From Dendrolimus kikuchii (Eukaryota; Arthropoda; Insecta; Lepidoptera; Lasiocampidae), in assembly GCA_019925095.2 (NCBI GenBank), contig CM034392.1, forward strand, positions 20,814,387 to 20,878,386: 64,000 nucleotides of DNA, given 5' to 3'. The notes under the pieces are model-generated. The model made no database searches and was not told the DNA's origin. It worked only from the letters and a program-made list of their open reading frames with translations. Every line of letters starts with the position of its first letter. Positions within the stretch are counted from its first letter, which is position 1. The translations under genes were made by a program, and so were the position numbers. Shown in pieces: positions 54,628 to 64,000 of the stretch.

Positions 54628-54642
54628 CACTAAACATGGCGG
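54628..54642 (-). promoter_or_regulatory. Shared 15-base upstream element, THAP gene
   Basis: CACTAAACATGGCGG, about 145 bases above the THAP ATG, is identical to 52251-52265. Confidence 0.4.
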
Positions 54643-54917
54643 ATTTTCGGCCTCATTAGGTATTTACGTATATTCATGTTCCACTTTATGTACGCACTGA
54701 AATACTGTTATATTGTTTTCCTGCGAGTTACAGTGCTGAGTAAGAACGAGATAGATATATGTTTATGTGTGTGCCTTCAAAATGGATGCTATTTGTATAA
54801 GCAATTGTACGTATAGAACAATATGTCGCGTCCCTATTATATTCTTGCGAAAACTCGAAAGGCTACATTTGACTAAACAGTTCATATTTCTCACAAAACA
54901 CATAATTACTACTCGAA

Positions 54918-54959
54918 AGCGTAGACAGAGAAACCTACCTAGGTTTCTCTGTCTACGCT
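54918..54959. repeat. Perfect 19-bp inverted repeat, 4-base loop
   Basis: AGCGTAGACAGAGAAACCT and its exact complement surround ACCT. Confidence 0.92.
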
Positions 54960-54964
54960 CAAAA

Positions 54965-56930
54965 GCTATCAATATTCTATAACTATCGTTCATTTTAAAG
55001 TAATTTTCAAGGGACAGTCTTACCCCAAAAGTACCCCATCCAAATAGGAAAACACCCCCAATCTTGAGACCCTATTGCCAAAATAATTATCAAGAGAGAC
55101 GCAAATTACAACAACAGCGTGAGAGAGCAGAATAATACGCCGATGAGTATATTGTAAAATTTTCAAGGCGGTTTTATAAAAGTCATGACTATTTTGCCTT
55201 TAACATAATAAAATTCCCAAACGAATAATATTAAAACCATTCTACAGAATGAGGTTAAAAATTAACTAAATTTGTGTCACTGCACATACAAAAATACGTT
55301 CCTAGCACAGACTACTAGGATATGGTCCCGACTAGAAGTGAGCAACACTCCAACGTCCAATGTTTATGTCATTTGGACGCGGATGGTAAAAAAGTAGTAC
55401 AGTATACCATACAGACATATTCTAAAAGTAAAATATGGTAATAGTTAACGGAGCTAGATTAAATTAATTTTCGTTTATTCTGTAAGCTGTTCTAGCTTGT
55501 ATTTTACTAGAATTTTAAATATCATTGTTTGAAAATTGTAGGGGAGAAACTTTTTACGACTGGAAGCTAATATCTTGGCGCCTACTAACTTATGGAAGGT
55601 CCATAAAACAGCTGTCTATAAAAATCGTTAATAAAAAGTAATTGAGTTTTGAGGTTATTACACAGATTACATTATTGGTTTATTATCTAAGTAGTATTCT
55701 TTTATCCATGTCCATACTTAGAACTACTAGTGACACGCAGACTTAAGTAAACAAATATTTTACAACTACTACATGAACAGACACCATACTATCTGTCCCT
55801 GTTAAATAAGGCAACGTGTTTATTTCATATACGTTAAAAATATTTGGCATAATTTTGACATTTTTAAAATAAAGAATTTAGAAATTTTATCCGAGTTGTT
55901 AGTAGATACGTAGTATCCATAGTAGTTTGTGGTTTGTAGATCTTCAATTTACATCTGGTCATACTGGCTTTAAAATTTTCGAATCAAAAATTTAAATGTG
56001 GTGTGGTGCTGTGCGTCCTTTATATTTTTGTTTATGTATCATAATTTTTAAATGTCAGTGACTAGCTAAAACGACTGAAATACATAGAATTATATTGACT
56101 GAAACGAGTTGTTCTGTTTTAAGTGTAGAAACTGTTTGGAGTTTTAAAAACACGAAGGCCTGCTATCATGTTAGTAAAAAGTTATAAAATTCTAGATTTC
56201 TATTCGGTTTATAGTTTTTCTCACATACGACTGCTTTTTTTGATTATTTAAAATCAATTTTATGAATTAAGCTTTATACAGTTCGTGTCTTGAAATAATC
56301 TAAACCTAAAAAATTACATAAAATCATCGATTTACATGCTGTTTAACATTGTGACAACTGGTAGTAAGGGCTTCCCGCTTCGACTCTAACTCCGTATAAT
56401 CTGCTACTATTTTTATGGGACTAAATATATTTTAAACATCCCTAACCACTGTATTACTTATACACCGAATGTCATGAAAATCTCATCACATCCTGTGAGC
56501 AAATACCAAGATCCTGAATATTAACTTTATATAGGGTAATGAAACCTTGCAAACATTATTCCTAATATTTTCTTAATTTGTATGCTCGTTGATAAATCCT
56601 AGTATGGTCTAATATATTATTTATAACAACAATTAACTTTGGTAAAGTTAGTAAGTATTCTGATTTGTGACTCCAAATTCCTCCTAAATTGAAAGAGCAG
56701 TTCTAAAATTCATATTTAGACATCCTTTTTGTAGCAGTGAAGTGTGGCCGGTGCTTGACCAACACAAATAAGTGTGTTATAGAAATGATAATGCTATAGT
56801 GATAATTATATGGAAGTACTAAGTTTGGTAATTCCTTCATTTATAGTGTTCATATATTTGACAGCAGATAAACTGTAGAGAGTTGCTTTTGCTGCTGTGG
56901 CCATGTCATATGGACCACCTTACTGGCTAG
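54965..56930. other. Intergenic stretch, no feature recognised
   Basis: AT-rich, no coding frame with motifs, no repeat with clear ends. Confidence 0.5.
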
Positions 56931-56936
56931 GCGATT

Positions 56937-57215
56937 ATAAGGTGTGATGGCTTCGAAGTTAGCACACACATATCTAAACTCAAAGGGTGTAGTTTCAAAT
57001 CCTTTCCAGATGACATGCATCACTTAGGCAGTTTTCTGACCTAATGTACATATTGTTACAATTACCATATGTTAATAGTGAAGGAAAACATTGTGATGAA
57101 ACCGGCACATCAAGAAAACCAATGTGTCGAACCCGCCAAGCCCCTTGGCAAGCCTGGTAGGTATTCTGACTATTCTCCTATAAATGGGAGACCCGACCTG
57201 TTATTATTATCACTC
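56937..57215 (+). repeat. tRNA-derived SINE, family B, copy with degenerate head
   Basis: GATGGCTTCGAAGTTAGCAC and GTAGTTTCAAATCCTTTCC (boxes A and B) lead into CACTTAGGCAGTTTTCTGAC and the shared body to CCTATAAATGGGAGACCCG. Confidence 0.78.
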
Positions 57216-57747
57216 ACTAGCTACTTGGAGACTTACTGGGCAATCAAATGTCTAGCCATGATACTTCTGCCAGCTCACCATTAGAAGGGGTAAGTCCAAG
57301 AAATGCTTGCTTGGTAATGTGGGGGACTATATATATGTGAATAGTCTCAACAAGTCATGTCGAAGAATATGTAAAGTGTTTGTCCACTTTAATGTGGGCC
57401 TGCAGTTCCAATGTACTACAAAGGTCTGGAATTTAAAGATATAATTATGTAACATCCTTAATTTGGAATATACGTCATGTGTTCTCTTTCTCTTATTAAT
57501 ATTTTAAAATTTGCATTTAACAATTAGACAGGCATTATAATTTTCTCTGTTGTCAAATTTTTTTCCAGTTTATTGTTGTGTACAAATACTTTCCACTAAT
57601 CTGCTGGTAGTGTTTACAAAAGAGTTGGGCATGTAAGTAAGTAAGTTGCATGTGGCATGCAAGTGGGGTGTAAATATGTGCTCAACTTTAGACTTTGTTG
57701 CACTTATTTTCATTACCTAATATTGAGTAGTCACAACAATGAAAATC

Positions 57748-58000
57748 CTTTAATTTATATAACATATCCTAGGAGTACACAAAACATAACTAGTCTGCCA
57801 TCTTGAGCCATCCACCATCTTGGGCCATCTACCATCTTGGGCCATCCGTCATCTTGGGCCGTCCACCATATTGGATTTAGAGTGAAATCATTTTTTTTTC
57901 TTATTTTTCTCAGCAAACCCTTTAATTTAATACCCATATTATGGAAGTGCATAAAAATAACTAGTCTACCATCTTGGGCCGTCCGCCATATTGGTTTTTT
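57748..58000. repeat. Tandem repeat of CCATCTTGGGCC-type units inside a larger duplication
   Basis: About five 18-20-base units (CCACCATCTTGGGCCATC and variants) at 57796-57870. The larger unit CCTTTAATTTA...AACTAGTCT.CCATCTTG...CCATATTGG begins at about 57748 and again at 57919. Overlapping open frames are chance. Confidence 0.75.
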
Positions 58001-58004
58001 TTTA

Positions 58005-60285
58005 ATCAGCACACTTTCAACCCCTTTCCTGTGTCAAGAAAGGGGACTATGGTCTAGGTCACTACTACATACTAATACTAATGCAAAAATACTTATTTTT
58101 TGATGTGTGTCTACTTCTACTACGCTTTATACTATACATACTTTTAACAGTAATATTTATAATATATACTTTAATTTATACTATTCAAGTGGTTGGATTA
58201 GGTTGGTTGCCATATTGGATTTAGAATGAAGTTACTTAGCTAACCGTGCATTATCATCCAAACTAAATGTGCGTGCAAAACTTCATCTCAATTGGTTGAG
58301 GAGGAACTGCTTTAAAATTCAGTTGCAATATTTGACCCAAACATAGAAACATTGTAAGTTTAATAAAAGCTTGTAATAAAAATAGAGGAAGATTAAAACT
58401 ATGTCTATAAGATCATTGAAATTGTTTTGAATGTGGTTTTTTGTTAGTAAAGTGAACTGGACCATTTCATACCATTATGCAATTTAAAGTAGCACTACAT
58501 ACATATATTGTCTCAGTACACTAGGAAGTCATAAAAGTAAATATGTATAATAATTTTGTTCTTAATGTATACTTTGAATTAATGGCATTATTCTTAACTA
58601 TAAACAATTACAAATAATGTTATTAAAATTTTAGCATAAAAGTATTATATTCAAGATGGTAAATTACAGTGGGGAAGCTTGTGTGTAATTAGTGATGCCA
58701 ACTCAGCCTGGCTTCAGTAAGTAAACTAATTATGCTACATGTGTCCTGTTCTTGTCATAATAAAGAGACATCAATTTTGTGAAATGGAGTAAATAATTAG
58801 ACAAAAAGTCCCTTCCTTACAGTTGAAACTAGGTAAAATTCAATACCAAATTTGTGTTGATTATATTAAATCTGAAATAATATAAATGATATGTATTCAA
58901 TTACTTTAGATTTTTTGCACATCATGAAAATGGTAGGATACCTATATATAACATTAAACATCAATGTAACAACTTTTGTACCATATTCTGGCAAAATAAA
59001 TATTATTATTATAAACTATGAATCTGGTAAACATTATAAATTAAGTTTACCAGATTTAGGTTTCAAATGTTATACCTACATAAAATAAAATTATATTTCA
59101 TGATTTTTTTATAACAGTCACGAAAAACACTTTTTTTTAAATCGAATATGAATTATAATTTTTCCTTGGAGCCACTACACCTGTGCTTAATTAATTGCTT
59201 ATCCATTATATAGTAGTTTTCTTCACAAAAACAGTTTATTGACGTTTTAGGGCAAATTCAATAAAATAGGGCAGTGTTAAGTTTAAAATACGCTGTTTAG
59301 TTTCCGCGTCAGCGTATTTAAGGGCAAACGTTGGACCAGTGATGTAACACGTGTATTTTTAGCGACAGGCCGTTGGACATGTGTTTATGAAAAGCTTTAC
59401 ATCTTAAAAACACAAATTTTGTTTAGTATAGAGCATGTTGATGTGCAAGCTACCTTAGCACCACCTTGACAATATTAGAAACTTAAAAATACCCAGGCTA
59501 TAATAATCAGGATGTACAGTTTCTGACATAAAATGTTATTGTTTTAGTTGGTTTAAGACGAATGCTTGTAATAACGATAATTGACTGATTCAATTGATTA
59601 CAATGTAATTTTTTCTATAATATGTAGTTCCCTCTTAGGGTCGCTTGCATATAACGTTACTTGAATTTATTTATGAAACACTAAACGCATTTAGTACCCT
59701 TAAATACAATTAGCGTCTTGCACAACGCAAAATGTGCCGCTAAATATGTTTAAGGAACTGTCAAAGTTAATCACTCAAAAATGAGTATTTGACTGCCCTA
59801 AATGCATTTAGGACAAAAAAATAGATCCACATTGTTTTGAATAATAGAACTGCCAGATGTATTCGGATTTTACCTGAAGCTAGTTCATAGTACAGCGTCG
59901 ACACTATAGAATTCAGATATCTTTGGTCAACATTTTCTGATATAATTATTTTAATTCTTAAGGTGAATTTGCGCTTTGATTTGTATTCCGTCGAATATGT
60001 GATAAAACGATTGGGAATGTGTGTAGATATGCTAGGTATACCTTATTAATGAAAGGAATATAAATTATAATTAATTTCAAAGTATAATCACAGACCTGGT
60101 GGGGTGCGGTATAGATAGACGGCACATCTATTTATTATTTTTTTATTTGAGATATAAAATTAACTTTGGGTGGTTATAAAAAGTATTATTTTTCCATGCC
60201 CTCAGCTATGTAATGAGAAGAGAAACCATGATGATAGTGGTCGCTAGATATCGCTGATATCGTCGTAGTTTTTCTTTTGTACTTA
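58005..60285. other. Intergenic stretch with repeat traces
   Basis: CATATTGGATTTAGAATGAAG near 58211 continues the CCATATTGG repeat family. A 12-base inverted repeat (AATCTGGTAAAC / GTTTACCAGATT) is at about 59020-59055. No gene found. Confidence 0.45.
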
Positions 60286-60291
60286 ACATTT

Positions 60292-60543
60292 GGGGGCCAT
60301 TAATAAATTACGTCACATGTTTGGTGGTCGACGAAGTGTGACACTTCGTGACAAGTCACGTTTCAAAATCATATATTTGAGCTAATTACGGAACTTCTGT
60401 TTTAATTTAATAATTTCTTGATGTAAAATATGTGATGTCACACTAGGGAGGGAGTCTCACGAAAGTGACCAGCTGTGACAAAGACGTAGTAGGGGGTCAA
60501 AAATCATGAAATTAAGGTGACGTAATAATTTGTGAACGGCCCC
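60292..60543. repeat. MITE family M4
   Basis: The left end GGGGGCCATTAATAAATTAC then GTCAC pairs with the right end, minus strand GGGGCCGTTCACAAATTATT then ACGTCAC. No transposase inside; GTGACACTTCGTGACAAGTC makes an internal hairpin. Confidence 0.75.
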
Positions 60544-61255
60544 TTTTGGATAGTGGATACTTATTTATTTCTAATTCGTTTTTTAAATATAAAATTCAAA
60601 AGAAACGTCGATGACTTGACCAGTTTCGTCTTAAAGTTTTTTTTTTAATAACAAAACGCTAAGATGTAGCATTCAGTAATTTTTTTTTAGTGGGAGATTT
60701 TATCCCTTGGATTCTTCTTACACGTTGACCGGTATTTTGAATAATCACTTGTATGCTGACTCTGGATGTTTCAAAGCGATCTGGGGAGAATTTACCGCCG
60801 AGGTTTTCCTTCAATGCTACAAGACATATCGTTGTTTAAGAAGAACGTTATAAAATTTCATAAAGGCCAGTAACACGTTGGTAACGGCCCTGAGGCCCAA
60901 TTCTGATATTTCAATATATTGGCGTTGCGAAGATATTCAACGTAGGATGCTATTAGGATAGTGTCAAAGATTCGTATTCTACTATATCCATAATATCTTC
61001 TCGATATCGTCGCGGCAAAATAATTGTAGAGAAAAAATGGTATTGCCACTAGCGAAAATGGCGTTAACAGAAATGAATATTGAAAAGCTACAAAATTTTT
61101 TAAATATTATTTCGCGAGTTTTTGCCTATAAATATTAATAAAGAGAGTGACGTGCCCGTGGCATGCCATTGAAGTTAGCAGAATACCGAAATCGAGTAAA
61201 AGTACGGTTGAGACAATAGTGTCCGGCGATTTTGACGAGATAGTAGTAGCAGAAT

Positions 61256-61315
61256 TGGAACCCTGGTGTCGCAAATGTCAATAGGCAACGGTAACCACTT
61301 TCCATCAGGTGTACC
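61256..61315 (+). repeat. A-tailed repeat, family A, short fragment 15
   Basis: CCCTGGTGTCGCAAATGTCA to CTTTCCATCAGGTG matches 60 bases near the 3' end of the family. Confidence 0.65.
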
Positions 61316-61319
61316 GTGT

Positions 61320-62150
61320 ACTAAAAAATAGATTATGCGAATTAGACTCGCACATGTAAGGTTACTTTACGAAATATAATCTGGGTATGTAAATTTATTC
61401 AATTTTACGTTCATATTTCCACGTTTTAATCGAGTAGTTTATTGGATTACATGTTAATCTGATAACCAAAACATTAAAATTAATTGATGTTGAAATGCAA
61501 TAAGAGTCCATGCATTTGATATCTCACTCGATCATATAGCACACCTTTTAAAATTCAACTTTCTCTTTCGGATCCAATTTATTACTGCTAAATATTATCT
61601 CTATTATCTAGAGATAACCAATTGTGACACACACAAACGGAGTAAAACAGACCTAAGTATGAATGAACTCGAATTTGACTCGCAAAAGCTTTTAATTTTG
61701 CTAAACAATTTCACAAGCTTGAATTTATACTAATCCTTGTTCAGTAAAGCCTAATAAAATTGAACTTAGAATTTAAATTCTGAGAAGTTATCAGTTAATA
61801 TTAAACGAGTGTAAATATTACTCCGTATAATACGCAAGCACAGCTAATGTACTTTATGCACATTCTTTCGTTTATGATTCCACATTTATACCAGGGTTTC
61901 TCATTAATACCGGGATGGTTAAAACCAACCATTTTGTCCCCGTTTCGTGGCCTATTTGGCTGGTTGGACACGTTGCAGAGTTTAATGTTTCCCGCTATGC
62001 GCACCGCTGACGTAATCCTAAAAGGAAGTAACAGACACATTTGAATTAATAAATGGTTGAAAATGTAATAAAAACATAACTCCTATAATCTGACTTAATG
62101 ACGATTTAATATCTTTAAGGATCCGTATACTCGATGAAAAGACAAATGAA
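61320..62150. other. Intergenic stretch, no feature recognised
   Basis: The overlapping open frames at 61801-62044 on the two strands show no family motif. Confidence 0.4.
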
Positions 62151-62345
62151 GCCCTTAGCGCATGTACACTGTGTCGTTGCCGCGCCGCCAAACTGTATAG
62201 ACTAGACGCGATCCCGCCACCGCACCTGTTATCTATACGGCGACGGTATGGGACGGCGGACAATGTTCCCATATTCACAGAACAGCAGTGCGGTGGCGGC
62301 CAGCCGGCTAAGCCGTCTACTGGAGCATTTAGAGTGTCCCTCGCA
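62150..62345. other. GC-rich island, possible first exon or promoter
   Basis: Much richer in GC than its surroundings, with CGCGCCGCC, GGCGACGG and GCGGTGGCGGCCAGCCGG. Both strands are open (plus from ATG 62263; minus across 62362-62018) but neither peptide is recognisable and no clear splice site was found. Confidence 0.25.
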
Positions 62346-62654
62346 TATTCATGTCTTATCAATCTGTGACAAATTTAATTTATTGGTGTTAGAATTGCCT
62401 TACAAAAAAAATAAGATAAATACCGTAAAATATTGTTACGACTTAACGGGACTCGAATTAAAATGCCGTTGGAATTATTATAGACTTTATTAGAACTATA
62501 CAAACACGTATAACACAGGTACAAATATCACCGAACACAACAAATCCAAACGTAATGCAGAAGGTCGTAATTCAATAAAACGCGCAAAGTCCGTCACTTA
62601 TTTAATTCCCGATTGTATTAGTACACACGTCTCGTTTCGCTGGTGGTTCTCGCT

Positions 62655-62690
62655 CGACTGTCTCCCCCTCCATCAGGTCATCGTTTTATA
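62655..62690 (-). promoter_or_regulatory. Possible TATA/initiator core promoter
   Basis: TATAAAA (62690-62684) lies 31 bases above an ACAGTC initiator with start A near 62659, both on the minus strand and in a GC-richer context. The transcript would run toward the island at 62150-62345. No coding exon is established. Confidence 0.3.
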
Positions 62691-62769
62691 CTGCAAAAAT
62701 GCAATGTCCCCGTATCTAAGTCGACTTAATCCGCCACACCTGGCTAATCACTCGGCCGCAAACTGTCAT

Positions 62770-64000
62770 AAAAGAGTACAATAAAACAATGCGCTGTTTT
62801 CTAATCGCAAATTTTAAACACAAAGTAAACAAAAGAAGAGGATCATAAAAGAGTTACAATTAGTTTAAATGCCAGCAGGTAAAAAAATGTGGTTTGTTTC
62901 AGATATGCAGGTGGATTTTATGTTTTTCGGGTCCTGAATTGTAACAATATATTAAAGAAATGAATATAATAATATCCTACATATTTAAATAAACATATAC
63001 GGAACCCACCACATGAGATACAGCCTTGCGTTGCAATGTTTTTTTTATGTTGGATTGATCACCTGTATAACCTTTAGCAATTCGAAACACTTGCTTGCTT
63101 GATGGGGCATAACTAATTTCAAGGCCTTCGAAGCGGAGAATTGTACAAAAATACGGAGACGTAGTCTTTGTGGTTGATTACTGAAACCACAGTTTATGAT
63201 TTACGAAATTTTCTATGTCCTTCAATATTTTTGTTTCAATACTCACTTGGTTCATTACATAGCCAATGTAATCAAGCTACTGCTAGTATTTCTCGAAATA
63301 TCGGAATTAACGATACTTTCGTAATAATCGAAAGAGAAAAGCTATCGTGTCGCAAAAAAATGTTTACGTTCACTTTTGTGAAATTATCAATAAATTGGCT
63401 TTTTATTTTACGTTTGTGATTATAACAGTATCCAATTTGGTATCATTGCGCTTGCTTTCCTGCTGGCGTGAACACAGCACCACTCAATTCGATCCCGAAA
63501 TAAGGCGGCGAATGACAAGCCACTTTCTATATTACCTCTTTTATGCAGTATTTGTATTATCTACCGCCTTTCGAATAATTACTGATAACTTCCTTGCACA
63601 ATAAAAAGTTCATTTCTTCGGTTGTTTGGGAAGTTCGCGTAATAAATAAATAATAATAAATAAAACTTTATTGAGAAAAAATATAGTATAAAAAGTTACA
63701 TTAACTATGTTAGGCTGAGTATTCATTAAAATTTATATTGGTATCTGAAACCGGAAACTAAGGCGTTGGGGTTGAAACTCTGGTTCTATAATGTCCTAAC
63801 GCTCTAAAGTAGCCTAAAGCTTTATCGAGACGTTACCTAACTTTTGTTAGACGTATCACGCAATCAAAAGGTTGGCCGTTATTTTTCTTAAAGTTAAAGT
63901 ATTGCTATACAACGTGGAAACGCCGCCAGCCTTTTGTGAACGTTCCCGATAAGTAATTCTGCCATTTTCAATTTTAATATAGCTTAATTTGTAATTTATT
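62770..64000. other. Right end of window, no gene recognised
   Basis: Open frames 63168-63419 and 63347-63604 have no recognisable domain. At 63640-63675 TTTATTGAG beside (AATAA)n gives minus-strand AATAAA signals, so a gene or repeat from the right could end here. Confidence 0.3.

Noticed and set aside
62018..62493. Open frames on both strands through the GC-rich island
   Set aside because: No recognisable protein and no splice signals. Kept only as a possible promoter or exon region.

Overview
This is an AT-rich eukaryotic window that looks lepidopteran (moth or butterfly). The grounds are intron-split genes with GT-AG junctions, two DD34D mariner elements, tRNA-headed SINEs, RTE-like and R1-like LINE fragments, several MITE families, dispersed repeats carrying the CCCGCGACTTCGTCCGCG core, and a four-unit CCTAA (TTAGG-type) stretch. 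All gene calls come from translating and joining exons by eye. No database search was run.

Layout. (1) 1-16.5 kb: a cytosolic sulfotransferase locus on the minus strand. One complete seven-exon gene (3322-15516) joins into an unbroken frame of 341 codons plus stop. A paralogous first coding exon lies at 1317-1413, and the rest of that gene is beyond the left edge. Its first coding intron is occupied by a decayed mariner. The introns of the complete gene hold a 1.2-kb 9-bp minisatellite, (AT)n and (CAGA)n tracts and many retroelement fragments. (2) 16.5-25 kb: mobile DNA, including a nearly full-length mariner interrupted by an A-tailed repeat, and a broken RTE-like LINE. (3) 25.4-33.5 kb: two minus-strand genes for small secreted proteins, both with a YDQRQ-x-G motif just after the signal peptide and both with short core promoters. 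They look like a small paralogous family that I cannot name. (4) 34-43 kb: mostly nested repeats, including a three-layer insertion at 42.0-43.0 kb. A possible short plus-strand exon sits at 38.2 kb. (5) 43.6-51 kb: a six-exon minus-strand gene whose protein begins like an IS1595/Merlin-type transposase (zinc ribbon, then an IRVGSFF segment), but its exons are intact and it has no obvious acidic catalytic triad. It is a candidate domesticated transposase gene. (6) 53.2-54.5 kb: a three-exon THAP-domain gene with a stop codon in place of the expected tryptophan. (7) 55-64 kb: largely non-coding, with a SINE, MITEs and one possible core promoter.

The genes do not form one pathway. The sulfotransferases would use PAPS to sulfate small molecules in the cytosol, and the YDQRQ proteins are predicted to be secreted. 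The Merlin-like and THAP genes are neighbours, both transposase-related in domain type, and share a 15-bp sequence in their upstream regions. The strongest candidates for undescribed biology are the intron-bearing Merlin-like gene, the YDQRQ secreted pair, and a set of unrelated short-loop perfect hairpins.
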